DNA of 64,000 bases from Bryobacteraceae bacterium (GTDB lineage: Bacteria > Acidobacteriota > Terriglobia > Bryobacterales > Bryobacteraceae), in contig JANWXD010000002.1 in the NCBI GenBank assembly GCA_025055455.1, positions 71,808-135,807 on the forward strand, given 5' to 3'. The position numbers and the translations under genes were made by a program. Of this stretch, positions 52,413 to 60,924 are shown one piece after another (the stretch's first letter is position 1; each line of letters begins with the position of its first letter). Under the pieces are notes generated by a model. The model was given only the letters and a program-made list of their open reading frames with translations. It was not told where the DNA came from and did not search any database.

Positions 52413-53240
52413 CTACCGCCCGGCCCCTTGCGAAATCTGCCGGACCAGGTGTTGAATTGTGGCGAACTCCGGACTGTTGCTTTGGTACTCCCGTGGCGGC
52501 AGATAGCGGATGTCCTCTTCCACGGCTCGGCGGCGGTTGCCCGGATTGGGGTGACTCGAGAGGAACTGCGGCGCGCGCCAACCTTTGCCGGACTCCAGCT
52601 TTTCGAAGAACCGCGCCATCTCGATGGGGTTGTACCCGGCCCCGGCCATGATGCGCGCCCCGAGCAGGTCCGCATCGCGCTCGGCCTCGCGCGAAAACCG
52701 CAATAGCAGCGAATTCGCTCCCAATCCGATGCCTAATTGCCCGAGCTGGCTCAGCAGCGATTCGCTGCCAATGACCCAACTCGCTAGCATGGCCGGCAAC
52801 TGCACGAGTTTCGCTTTGCTCACTTGGTTGGTGCCGTGGCGCAGGGCTACGTGCGCGATTTCATGAGCCAGCACCCCCGCCAGCTGCGCCTCGTTTTCCG
52901 CGGCCAGGATCACACCCGTGTGCAGATAGATCGGGCCGCCGGGCAGAGCGAAGGCGTTGATCTCCTTGTGGTCGACCACCTTGAACGAGTACGGATACCG
53001 GTCCGCCTCTGGCCGCGAGGCAAGTTTGCGGCCCAGCCGCTCGACGTAGTCGTTGATTTGACGATGCTCGAGCAGCCGGACTTGTTTCTCGATCTCTTTG
53101 GCCGCCTCCCGTCCGAGCTGAATGTCTTGCTCCTTGCTGAACAGGTTGAACCCTGGCTTCAACTGCTTGGGCTGCGCCGCAACCGGCGCGCTGATGCACA
53201 CCGCCAGGGTCATCAACAGAGCCGCGATTCTGGCCTTCAT
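52413..53240 (-). CDS. Exported M48-family metalloprotease (BepA/Oma1-like core)
   Basis: The 275-residue zinc protease starts at ATG 53240 behind AGAGGAAG. It has a signal peptide (1-22, ending APVAAQ). The zinc motif HEIAH is at 126-130, and the third ligand is in SREAERDADLLGARIMAGAG (about 190). FALPGGPIYLHTGVI and SSHPNPGNRRRAVEED are family blocks. Relatives such as BepA degrade or rescue misfolded outer-membrane proteins; this one lacks the C-terminal TPR domain of BepA. The HAD gene is two bases downstream. Confidence 0.92.
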   Translation of the reverse strand: MKARIAALLMTLAVCISAPVAAQPKQLKPGFNLFSKEQDIQLGREAAKEIEKQVRLLEHRQINDYVERLGRKLASRPEADRYPYSFKVVDHKEINAFALPGGPIYLHTGVILAAENEAQLAGVLAHEIAHVALRHGTNQVSKAKLVQLPAMLASWVIGSESLLSQLGQLGIGLGANSLLLRFSREAERDADLLGARIMAGAGYNPIEMARFFEKLESGKGWRAPQFLSSHPNPGNRRRAVEEDIRYLPPREYQSNSPEFATIQHLVRQISQGAGR

Positions 53241-53436
53241 CGCTTTCTTCCTCTTTCGTTGACCTTCGTCTCTTATCTCTTTACGATACGCCCAGCCGGG
53301 CGCGCTCGTTTCGGGGTACCGCAGCAGCTACCGCCTCCGCCGCCCTGGGGCGGAGTCCGCTGTGCTACAAAGAGTACGTGCCGTTCGCCGACTCGGTCTC
53401 GAGTGCCCGGCAGCGCCGTACCACAAGCCCGAAGTT
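53241..53436. other. Divergent region between the M48 gene and the small membrane protein
   Basis: About 196 bases. CTCCGCC (53335-53341) and GGCGGAG (53349-53355) form a seven-base-pair hairpin with a seven-base loop. No convincing promoter was seen; TACAAAG near 53366 is a possible -10 for the rightward genes. Confidence 0.35.
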
Positions 53437-53577
53437 ATGGGAAAGTTCAAACCGGCGAAAGCGAAGAAAAAAGCCAAACCGCGATCGGCTTTGAGCGCCA
53501 TTCCCTGCCTGATCTTGCTCGTGAGCGGCATGGCGCTGCTTTCCCTGTTGTTCTACTCGATTCTGCAATCGGGTTGA
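53437..53577 (+). CDS. Small basic single-pass membrane protein upstream of rph
   Basis: ATG at 53437 gives 46 residues: a very basic N-terminus (MGKFKPAKAKKKAKPRSA) and a single hydrophobic helix (about 20-42, IPCLILLVSGMALLSLLFYS). The stop is three bases before the rph ATG, which suggests one mRNA. The Lys-rich cytoplasmic end could bind RNA or phospholipid head groups. An open frame continues upstream to 53362, but it lacks any sense as a longer signal. No family is recognised; small proteins of this shape are often overlooked. Confidence 0.6.
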   Translation: MGKFKPAKAKKKAKPRSALSAIPCLILLVSGMALLSLLFYSILQSG

Positions 53578-53580
53578 ACC

Positions 53581-54300
53581 ATGCGTGCCGACCACCGCGC
53601 TCCCGACGAGATGCGACCGGTTCGGATCGAACCCGGATACCTGAAAACGGCGGAAGGGTCCGCTCTCATCGAGGTGGGCAACACGCGGGTGGTGTGCGCG
53701 GCCACGCTGGAACCTACGGTGCCGCAGTGGCTGCGCGGCAGCGGACGGGGCTGGGTCACCGCGGAGTACGGGATGCTGCCCCGCTCGACGGTGACGCGCA
53801 CGCCCCGGGAATCGGCCAAGGGTCGGCTCTCGGGACGAACCTACGAGATCCAGCGCCTGATCGGGCGCTCGCTGCGCGCCGTGGTGGATCTGGAGGCTCT
53901 CGGCGAGCAGACGATCATTCTGGACTGCGACGTGCTTCAGGCCGACGGAGGGACGCGGACGGCCTCGGTCACGGGCGCATTCGTCGCGCTGGCGCTCGCC
54001 GTCCGCCAGCTGGTGCAGTTCGGAGCAGTGAAACGCCCGCCGCTCAAAGACTATGTGGCCGCGATCAGCGCCGGGGTGGTCGACGGACAGGCGCTCGTGG
54101 ACTTGACCTACGAGGAAGACTCCCGCGCGGAAGTGGACATGAACGTCGTGATGACCGGATCCGGCCAATATGTGGAGGTCCAGGCCACGGCGGAACAGCA
54201 GCCCTTCGCCGACGCGCGTCTGGCGGAGCTCCTCGAGCTGGCGCGCCGCTCGATCCAGCGCTTGATCGAGATCCAGAGGCAGATCCTCGAGCTTCCGTGA
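53581..54300 (+). CDS. rph: Ribonuclease PH
   Basis: Phosphorolytic 3'-5' exoribonuclease that trims tRNA 3' ends, 239 residues, the usual size. The [22 protein letters not shown] start, [31 protein letters not shown] and [20 protein letters not shown] are all typical. [20 protein letters not shown] is the phosphate-binding part. The stop overlaps the GTG of rdgB (GTGA). rph-rdgB is a common pairing in bacteria. Confidence 0.97.
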   Translation: MRADHRAPDEMRPVRIEPGYLKTAEGSALIEVGNTRVVCAATLEPTVPQWLRGSGRGWVTAEYGMLPRSTVTRTPRESAKGRLSGRTYEIQRLIGRSLRAVVDLEALGEQTIILDCDVLQADGGTRTASVTGAFVALALAVRQLVQFGAVKRPPLKDYVAAISAGVVDGQALVDLTYEEDSRAEVDMNVVMTGSGQYVEVQATAEQQPFADARLAELLELARRSIQRLIEIQRQILELP

Positions 54301-54905
54301 CGGTCTATTGCGCGACCACCAACCCGGGCAAATTGCGCGAATTTCGACGCGCCGCCGAGCAGTTCGCGCTAGGGCGCCTCGACTTGCTCCCCCTGCCCGG
54401 GCTGGAGGCATTGCCCCGCTGTCCGGAAACGGGCCGCAGCTTCGAGGAGAATGCCATCCAGAAAGCGCTCCACTACAGTTCCCTCGTTTCGGGCCTCATC
54501 CTGGCGGACGATTCCGGGCTGGTCGTGCCCGCTCTCGATGGCCGGCCGGGGGTCCTGTCGGCCCGCTTCGCCGGTCCGAACGCCACCGACGAAGACAACA
54601 ATCGCCTGCTGCTCGAACAACTCTCCGGCGTCTCGGACCGAGCCGCGTCGTTCGTCTGCGTGGTGGCGCTGGCCAAAGCCGGACGCCTTATCGGCACTTT
54701 CGACGGAGAAGTCTCCGGGGTGATCGCCCACGAGCCCCGCGGAGCGAATGGTTTCGGTTACGATCCGCTTTTCGTTTACCCGCCGTTGGGCGCTACCTTC
54801 GCTGAACTCGCGCCGGAACAGAAGTTGGCCGTGAGCCACCGAGGCGCGGCGGCGCGAAAGGCGATCGCCTTTTTACTGGCCGAGGAGTTCCGCCTCACGG
54901 GTTAG
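54297..54905 (+). CDS. rdgB: XTP/dITP diphosphatase (RdgB/HAM1 family)
   Basis: House-cleaning pyrophosphatase that removes deaminated purine nucleotides (XTP, dITP). GTG at 54297 overlaps the rph stop and gives 202 residues starting [15 protein letters not shown], the family opening. [37 protein letters not shown] and [13 protein letters not shown] (binding loop) follow, with the C-terminal [11 protein letters not shown] longer open frame upstream overlaps rph and is not used. Confidence 0.96.
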   Translation: MTVYCATTNPGKLREFRRAAEQFALGRLDLLPLPGLEALPRCPETGRSFEENAIQKALHYSSLVSGLILADDSGLVVPALDGRPGVLSARFAGPNATDEDNNRLLLEQLSGVSDRAASFVCVVALAKAGRLIGTFDGEVSGVIAHEPRGANGFGYDPLFVYPPLGATFAELAPEQKLAVSHRGAAARKAIAFLLAEEFRLTG

Positions 54906-54959
54906 CCTTCCGCCACGGAACCCGATGCGGCGCCAGCGCTGCCCTGGCGATGCATGTTC

Positions 54960-56153
54960 TCAGCTGGGCGCGCGCCCGTAGTCGCGAATTTTCATCGGCT
55001 CGCCGCCCCGCAGCGCGGACTGGTGCGCCACGATCCCCGGCAGCGTGTAGGCGATCGCTTCCCAGATATTCACCGAGGGGTGGCGGTCCTCGACGATCGA
55101 GCGGACGAACTCGTGAGTCAGGAAGGTGTGCGAGTTGCCGTGGCCCGTCTTGACGCGCATCGACGGCGGCAACTTCTCGAAGTGGTCCGGCGGGTCGAAT
55201 TTCTCGATGGTGACCTCGCCGACCGGGTACCCGTTGGCGTCCAGGACCGTTTTGCCTTCCTTGGCGATGCGTACCACCGTGTTGGGCGTTCCCTCGGGGC
55301 GCTCCATGATGAAAGAGAGGCGGTCGCCGAAAAATTGTGCGCGCTCGGTGCCGCCGGCCGCCACGTGCCAGAAGACCGAGATCCGACACGAGTGCCCGCC
55401 CGAGGTCTTGAAAAAGCCCGTGGTGTTCCAGAAGGGATTCTGGTAGGCGTTCGTCGCCAGCACCTCATGGCCGTCACCCCAGCCGATGGCCTGCACCTCT
55501 ACCAGCCGTTCACCGGTCACCGGAACGATCATGCCCGTGCAGTGGGTCGGATAGAGCATGGGCGGAAAGCCGTGGCGCCAAGTGGGCAGTCCGCGCTCGT
55601 CGAACATCAGCGCGATCAGGCCCTCGTGATGGTATTCGGCCTCCGAGTAGAAAATCGTCCCGAAGCGGCCCTCGCGCGCCCACTCCATGCAGGTCATGAT
55701 CTCGGGCCGATAGTAACTGGTCTCCGCCATCATGTACTTCAGGCCGGTCCGCTTCACTGCTTCGAGAATTCGTTCCAACTCCTCGACCGAAAGGCCCGCC
55801 GGCACGGCGCACATGACATGTTTGCCCGCCTTCAGCGACTCGAGCGTCATCCAGGCGTGCAACGGCGCCGGCGTAAAAATCGCCACGGCATTCATTCCCG
55901 GATGCTTCAACATCTCGCGGAAGTTGCGATACGCGTTGGGGCAGCGGTAGACGTCCTGGAGCCGCCGCAGCCACTGGGGATGGATATCGCAGACCGCGAC
56001 GACTTCGCAGTCCGGATCCAGGTGCCACTGGAAGGTTGCGCCGAAGCGGCCGCCGACCACGCCGATTCGGACCTTCCGGTCCGAAGCGGGCGCGCGCATC
56101 GCCGTCGCACCCAAGGCGATTCCGGTCATCCATTCCCGCCGCGTGACTGCCAT
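54960..56153 (-). CDS. Tat-exported Gfo/Idh/MocA-family oxidoreductase
   Basis: The 397-residue protein has a twin-arginine start (TRREWMTGIALGATAM, about 4-20) and then a Rossmann domain (RIGVVGGRFGATFQWHL, about 29-50; CDIHPQWLRRLQDVY). The EKP-like motif of the family is here KHVMCAVPAGLS, where the usual Glu-Lys-Pro is replaced. SYYRPEIMTCMEW and HEFVRSIVEDRHPSVNIWEA are typical of secreted acidobacterial and planctomycete members. It could act on 3-keto or deoxy sugars, perhaps with the DUF1080 protein. The loss of the EKP Lys suggests altered chemistry. Confidence 0.88.
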   Translation of the reverse strand: MAVTRREWMTGIALGATAMRAPASDRKVRIGVVGGRFGATFQWHLDPDCEVVAVCDIHPQWLRRLQDVYRCPNAYRNFREMLKHPGMNAVAIFTPAPLHAWMTLESLKAGKHVMCAVPAGLSVEELERILEAVKRTGLKYMMAETSYYRPEIMTCMEWAREGRFGTIFYSEAEYHHEGLIALMFDERGLPTWRHGFPPMLYPTHCTGMIVPVTGERLVEVQAIGWGDGHEVLATNAYQNPFWNTTGFFKTSGGHSCRISVFWHVAAGGTERAQFFGDRLSFIMERPEGTPNTVVRIAKEGKTVLDANGYPVGEVTIEKFDPPDHFEKLPPSMRVKTGHGNSHTFLTHEFVRSIVEDRHPSVNIWEAIAYTLPGIVAHQSALRGGEPMKIRDYGRAPS

Positions 56154-56217
56154 CTTGCTCCTCCGGTGCGGGCAGTATACCGCGGATGCCCGGACCGCCG
56201 AGGTGAACCGCAGCGAG

Positions 56218-56742
56218 CTACCCAGCTCGTCCTCTCAAGGTCTCGGCGAGGACGTGCTCCAACTCTTCCAGAGAACGACACACCTGGAGGCGCGAAGTAC
56301 CGCGGTGGTCCAAGGGGGCGCCGCCGAGTCGGTCCGACCATCCGCCATAGCCCTCCAGCAGAAGAATCGGGCGTCCGTGAATCCAGGCGAAACAGATTTC
56401 CGAAAGCGTCCCCGCGCCGCCGCCGAGGGCGATGACGAGGTCCGCCGCCAGCACCGTCAGTGCGTTGCGCGCGTGGCCCAGGCCCGTGGGCACGACCACG
56501 GTACACCAGGGATTGGCGTCTTCGAGCCGGTGTGACGGCAGGATTCCGACGACGAGCCCGCCCGCGCTTCTGGCCCCGCGGCTGGCCGCCTCCATCACGC
56601 CGCCCAAGCCCCCCGTGACGAGCGTCAGGCCGAGCCGGGCCAGCATCGCCCCCACACGCTCGGCCGCTTGCACGGTGGCCGCTGGCGGATCGGAATCGCC
56701 GATGACGGTGACTTGTCGCGGTCTCGGAGGGGCGCTCGTCAT
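56218..56742 (-). CDS. LOG/TIGR00725-like Rossmann-fold nucleotide-binding protein
   Basis: The 174-residue protein from ATG 56742 begins RQVTVIGDSDPP. It has the LOG-type core LGLTLVTGGLGGVMEAASRG, a middle helix GHARNALTVLAADLVIALGGGAGTLSEICFAW, and PILLLEGYGG. These match TIGR00725 and lysine-decarboxylase-like proteins. The GGGAGT loop replaces the PGGXGT of true cytokinin-releasing LOG enzymes, so ribohydrolase activity is uncertain. ATGA overlap with the MscS gene shows cotranslation at the end of a long run. Confidence 0.85.
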   Translation of the reverse strand: MTSAPPRPRQVTVIGDSDPPAATVQAAERVGAMLARLGLTLVTGGLGGVMEAASRGARSAGGLVVGILPSHRLEDANPWCTVVVPTGLGHARNALTVLAADLVIALGGGAGTLSEICFAWIHGRPILLLEGYGGWSDRLGGAPLDHRGTSRLQVCRSLEELEHVLAETLRGRAG

Positions 56743-57596
56743 TCCACTTCCGCGGGGGCCGGCTGCGGAGACCGGCCGGCGCCGTAGAACTGCTCGAGGA
56801 ACCGCCGCAGGATCGCCTGCTCCACTCGGCCTTGCCGCCCGATCGGAGCGGGCACGCGCACCAGAAGGTGCACCGTACCGGGATCGGCAAGCTGGACGGC
56901 TACGCGGGGATTGGGCGATGGGCTGCTGAAGCCGTGTGTCTCTTCGAGCCGCGCCATGTGACGCCGCGCTTCGTCCAGGAACGGGCCGCATTCCGCCATC
57001 GCCGCCTCGAGCAGTACCTGCTCGGCCCGGCGCCAGTCTTCGTCGGCCCGCAGGGGCACCGAGAACACGTGCACGACATATTGCTCCAGGGAGGACTCGT
57101 TGACCACCGGGGTGGTCAGCAGGATGCTATTCGGGAAGGTGATGGTGCGTCCGGTGTGCATGTGAAAGGCCCGCCCGGGGCCGATCTCGAGGATCGTCGT
57201 GGTGAGCACGGTGTAGTCGATGACGTCGCCCCGGTGGTTGCCGATCTCGATGCGGTCACCGATCGAAAAGACGTTTCCTGTCGCGCGCAGCACCGCGCCG
57301 CTGACGCACTGAATCAGCTCTTTGGTGGCCAGCACGAAGGCCGCGGCTACGGCAGCGAGGGACACGGCGAAGGTCCGGAGCTCCTGCACCCAGATCGGCA
57401 CCAAGCCGAGCAAGAGCGCCAACAGCAACCCGTTGCGAAGGTTGGCCAGCCAGCGCAGCCGCAACTCCGGCTGCCTCACATGCCGCAGCACCCAGCGCCG
57501 CAACACCAGCCGGAGCGCCAGAATGACCAGCACGAGGGCAACGGTGGCGGCTACGCTGTGCATGGTCGAATCCGCCAACCACACCCGCCAGCTCAT
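56739..57596 (-). CDS. MscS-family mechanosensitive ion channel
   Basis: The channel protein has 285 residues from ATG 57596. Three hydrophobic helices (about 12-30, 45-65, 70-105) include the pore-lining SLAAVAAAFVLATKELIQCVSGAVL. The beta domain follows with FSIGDRIEIGNHRGDVIDYTVLTTTILEI and RTITFPNSILLTTPVVNES. The C-terminal part is alpha/beta as in MscS. It releases solutes upon hypo-osmotic stress. Its start overlaps the Nudix stop by ATGA. Confidence 0.92.
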   Translation of the reverse strand: MSWRVWLADSTMHSVAATVALVLVILALRLVLRRWVLRHVRQPELRLRWLANLRNGLLLALLLGLVPIWVQELRTFAVSLAAVAAAFVLATKELIQCVSGAVLRATGNVFSIGDRIEIGNHRGDVIDYTVLTTTILEIGPGRAFHMHTGRTITFPNSILLTTPVVNESSLEQYVVHVFSVPLRADEDWRRAEQVLLEAAMAECGPFLDEARRHMARLEETHGFSSPSPNPRVAVQLADPGTVHLLVRVPAPIGRQGRVEQAILRRFLEQFYGAGRSPQPAPAEVE

Positions 57597-58132
57597 CGAC
57601 GGCCGCGCCTCCGCAACCCGTAGCGCTCCCAGACCAGGAAACCGAGGATCGTCTTGGCGTCGACGATTCGCCCTTTGCGGATCATGGCCTCCATCTCGCG
57701 GCGGGTGAACCAGCGGTGCTCGATCCGTTCGTCTTCCATGGGGGTGGCTGGTCCCGCCGTCAAGTCCGTCGCCACAAAGATCGTCATGCGCTCGGCGACA
57801 TAGCCGGGGCTCACGAAAAAGGAAATCAGCTTGCGCCACTTTCGCGCCCGGTAACCGGTCTCTTCCGCCAACTCGCGCCGCGCGGCCGCCAGCAGGCTCT
57901 CGCCTCGGTCGACTCGTCCGGCGGGCAGTTCCCACAAGCGCCTCCGCGCAGGGAGCCGGTATTGCCGCACCAACAGAATCCGGCCCCGGCGGTCCAGCGG
58001 CATCATCACCGCGGAACCGCCATGCTGGACGATCGAGCGGCGGATCTCAAAACCATCCGGATCCACCGCCACGTCTTCGGTCACCCAAAAGATGGGACAG
58101 CGGTAGCGCTCACGCGAGGAAACTAGCTTCAT
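57593..58132 (-). CDS. Nudix hydrolase, ADP-ribose pyrophosphatase-like
   Basis: The 179-residue enzyme has a full Nudix box (GRVDRGESLLAAARRELAEE then TGY), which binds the catalytic metal through REXXEE. VRQYRLPARRRLWELPAG before it is typical of ADP-ribose pyrophosphatases. ISFFVSPGYVAERMTIFVA after it has the family Pro-Gly loop. It hydrolyses ADP-ribose or related NDP-sugars. Overlapping starts and stops link it with M16 and MscS genes. Confidence 0.93.
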   Translation of the reverse strand: MKLVSSRERYRCPIFWVTEDVAVDPDGFEIRRSIVQHGGSAVMMPLDRRGRILLVRQYRLPARRRLWELPAGRVDRGESLLAAARRELAEETGYRARKWRKLISFFVSPGYVAERMTIFVATDLTAGPATPMEDERIEHRWFTRREMEAMIRKGRIVDAKTILGFLVWERYGLRRRGRR

Positions 58133-59490
58133 TCCGCTTTGATCACCGTCGGCTTGCCGAATTTCTCCACCGCCTTCAAAATTTGGGAGGCGTCTCCCAC
58201 GACCACAATGCTCGCATCGTCCGGACGGATGTACTGGCCCGCGGCCGCCCCTGCCTGGTCGGCGCTCACCCCCTGGATGCGATCCGTGTACGTCTCCAGA
58301 TAGTCCCCGGGCAGCTCCATCAGCTTGACCGTGGCCAGTTGATTGGCCAATCCGTTTTGGGTTTCCAGGCCGAGCACGAAGATGCCGCTCAAATAGTTTT
58401 TCACGTCTGCCAATTCCTCTTCTCCGGCCGGCTCTGCGCCCAGGCGGTCCATTTCCTCCAAGACGGCCGCGAGAGCGGGCTCCAGCACTTCGTTGCGGAC
58501 CTGGGTCACCACGGCGAACAACCCTGCGTCTTTCCGGGGCTGCAGGGTCGTGTGCGCGTCGTAGGCGAAGCCTCGCTTTTCCCGCAGATTCAGAAAGAGG
58601 CGCGAACTGGCGCCGCCTCCGAGCAGGGTGCTCGCTACGACCAAGGGGAAGTAGTCGGGGTGTTTTCGATTCACGGCCAGCTGGCCCACGCGCACGTCGG
58701 CTTGCACCGACCCGCCTCGGTCGACCAGGATCAGCGCGCGGCGTGGCGCAGGAAAGCGGGGCGGCGGGGGCGGCGGGATTTCGCGGGGCTCCCAGCCGCC
58801 GAAGTGTTGGCGGATCCGCTGCAGCGTTTCGTCGCGTGACGGCAGCGCCCCCAACAGGATCAACACCGACCCGTTCGGAGCGAGCATCCGGTCGCGGAAT
58901 TCGCTCACCCCCTCGCGGTCCAGCTTTGCCAGGGATTCCGGCGTCGGATTCAGTCGCCCGTAGGGATGGGAGCCGAAGACCGCTTCCGCGATCTTCTCGT
59001 CGGCCCAGTAGGCTGCCTGGGCGCGTTCGGCGCGCAGCTCCTGTTGCCGCTTCTTCTGATAGATGCGGATCTCCTCCTCGGGGAAGCTTGCGCGAAGCGT
59101 GACATCCGCCGCCAGCTCCAAGAGCTTGGCCAGATTCTCGGCCAAGGCGCTGCCGCCGAGGACCAACGAGTCCGGGCCGGCGCTGGCATCGAGCGTGCCG
59201 CCGATCGCCGCAACCTCTTCCGCCAGCTGCCGGGCGGTACGCGTCGCCGTCCCTTCGGTGAGGAGCGCCGCAGTAGCTTCTGCCAGTCCCGGGCGCTCGG
59301 CGGGATCGAACTTGGATCCCGCGGGGGATCCCAAGCGCAGCGTTACCAGAGGCAGGCGGTGGTCCTCCACGAGCATTACTTTCAACCCGTTGGGCAGCTC
59401 CGTCTCATACACGGACGGCAAGCGAAACGCCGGCAGTGGCGGCGTCTCTGGCGGCTTGGTGCGGTCGAGAGTCCGAGAGGCGCGGGTCAT
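58129..59490 (-). CDS. M16-family peptidase-like protein lacking the zinc motif
   Basis: The 453-residue protein from ATG 59490 has two M16 domains (about 25-230 and 240-450). At the position of the HXXEH zinc site it reads GLAEATAALLTEG, so it is not catalytic. The second-domain motif LNLREKRGFAYDAHTTLQPRK (RGxAY) is kept, as in the non-catalytic partner of mitochondrial and bacterial M16 heterodimers. The gene for an active M16 subunit lies 23 bases upstream. No signal peptide is obvious. Confidence 0.92.
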   Translation of the reverse strand: MTRASRTLDRTKPPETPPLPAFRLPSVYETELPNGLKVMLVEDHRLPLVTLRLGSPAGSKFDPAERPGLAEATAALLTEGTATRTARQLAEEVAAIGGTLDASAGPDSLVLGGSALAENLAKLLELAADVTLRASFPEEEIRIYQKKRQQELRAERAQAAYWADEKIAEAVFGSHPYGRLNPTPESLAKLDREGVSEFRDRMLAPNGSVLILLGALPSRDETLQRIRQHFGGWEPREIPPPPPPRFPAPRRALILVDRGGSVQADVRVGQLAVNRKHPDYFPLVVASTLLGGGASSRLFLNLREKRGFAYDAHTTLQPRKDAGLFAVVTQVRNEVLEPALAAVLEEMDRLGAEPAGEEELADVKNYLSGIFVLGLETQNGLANQLATVKLMELPGDYLETYTDRIQGVSADQAGAAAGQYIRPDDASIVVVGDASQILKAVEKFGKPTVIKAE

Positions 59491-59513
59491 GGTCGTAGTG
59501 AAAGGGGCAAGCT

Positions 59514-60842
59514 TTAGGGCGCCGAGCCGGTCGCTTGCGGCTCCTGCGCCCACTCGGCTCGAGCCGGCACGATTTCCAGGACGAACCGCCGTTCCGGAAC
59601 GCAGTACTTCGCCGCCGCGGCGCACACGTCTTCCGGCGTCACCCGAAAGAACTCCTTCAACTCCGTGTTGATCCAGCCCGGATTTCCGTCGAGCAGCTCG
59701 TACTGGCCGAGCAGCATCGCCCGCCGCAACGAACTCTGCAACTGGTTGACCCGGGTTGCCCGGAAAAAGGTGCGGGCCCGGTCGAGCTCCGCTTCGCTTA
59801 CCCCGTGCTTGCGGATCGCGTCCACTTCCGCCTGGGCCTGCTCGACGACCTCCCCTCCCGGGATCGCCGGATCGTGCAACAAGAACATCGTGTAGTGGCC
59901 GGGATCTTTGTAGTCGGTGGAGCTGGCGAACGGCCAGCCCAGGTTGGCCTCGAACTGGACGACCGATTGCTTGCCCTTCACGAGGTGCTGTTGGAAGCGG
60001 GAGCTTTCTCCTCCCGTCAGCAACACATCCAGCATCGCCAGGGCGTAATAATCCGGCGAGCGGCGGACCGGCCCGGGGTAGCCGATGACCACTGCCGGCA
60101 CTTGCGCGTGCGGATCCCGGTAGACTTCCGTGCGAGGTTCCACGAGCTCGGGTTCGGACAGATCCGGATGCGGGGGTTGGGCCTGAGGAGGGATATCCCC
60201 AAAATACGTCTCGATCAGCTCCTTCGCCTCTGCGGGACGGACGTCCCCAGCCAGGACGAGCACGGCATTGTTCGGCGCGTAGTAGGTCTTGAAGAAGTGG
60301 GCCACATCCTCGACCGTGGCCGCTTCGAGATCCTCGAAAGAACCAATGAGAGAGTGTGCATTGCTCCAGTTGCGGAAAACGATCTGGGGCCAATGGTCGA
60401 CGATGGCCGTCGCATACGGCTGGTTGTCGAAGGAGAGCCGGCGCTCCTGCTTGACGGTTTCTTTCTGGTTGGTCAAGTTCTCCTCGGTGATGACGAGGCC
60501 GCGCATGCGGTCTGCCTCCAACCACAGTCCGGCGGCGAGTTTGTTGGAGGGCAGCACCTCGTAGTAATCGGTGTAATCCGGGTGGGTGGAGCCGTTGAGG
60601 GTGCCTCCGTTGGATTCCACCAGTTTGAAATGCAGGCCCTTGGGCGCATTGGCGGAACCCTGAAACATCATGTGCTCGAACAGGTGGGCAAAGCCGGTCC
60701 GGCCTTTCGGCTCGCACCGGGCTCCCACGCCGTAGATCATGTAAATGCTTACTACTGGAACGGAGTGGTCCGGCGCCAGGATCACGCGCATCCCGTTCGC
60801 CAGCTGGTATTTTTCGAATGCAATGTGGAAGTCCAACCCCAT
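59514..60842 (-). CDS. M16-family zinc peptidase (active subunit)
   Basis: The 442-residue peptidase from ATG 60842 has the inverted zinc motif HLFEH (His53, Glu56, His57) in TGFAHLFEHMMFQGS; the distal Glu is expected in TNQKETVKQERR. NGGTLNGSTHPDYTDYYEVLP and the second-domain PFASSTDYKDPGHYTMFLL follow. The start MGLDFHIAFEKYQLANGMRV is typical of a cytoplasmic processing peptidase; no signal peptide is seen. With the inactive M16 partner it likely makes a two-chain chamber for peptide degradation. Confidence 0.94.
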   Translation of the reverse strand: MGLDFHIAFEKYQLANGMRVILAPDHSVPVVSIYMIYGVGARCEPKGRTGFAHLFEHMMFQGSANAPKGLHFKLVESNGGTLNGSTHPDYTDYYEVLPSNKLAAGLWLEADRMRGLVITEENLTNQKETVKQERRLSFDNQPYATAIVDHWPQIVFRNWSNAHSLIGSFEDLEAATVEDVAHFFKTYYAPNNAVLVLAGDVRPAEAKELIETYFGDIPPQAQPPHPDLSEPELVEPRTEVYRDPHAQVPAVVIGYPGPVRRSPDYYALAMLDVLLTGGESSRFQQHLVKGKQSVVQFEANLGWPFASSTDYKDPGHYTMFLLHDPAIPGGEVVEQAQAEVDAIRKHGVSEAELDRARTFFRATRVNQLQSSLRRAMLLGQYELLDGNPGWINTELKEFFRVTPEDVCAAAAKYCVPERRFVLEIVPARAEWAQEPQATGSAP

Positions 60843-60924
60843 GCTCCTTCCCGTCGAAATCCGCGCTGCGCAAGCTCGTATCGCTGTCTGTGCACTAAGG
60901 CCTCAGTGTCGGAAACCGGACCGC

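Noticed and set aside
59491-60873. Upstream extension of the inactive M16 frame to 914 codons
   Set aside because: The extension overlaps the active M16 gene out of frame and gives low-complexity Arg/Pro/Gly sequence, so a fused protein is not supported.
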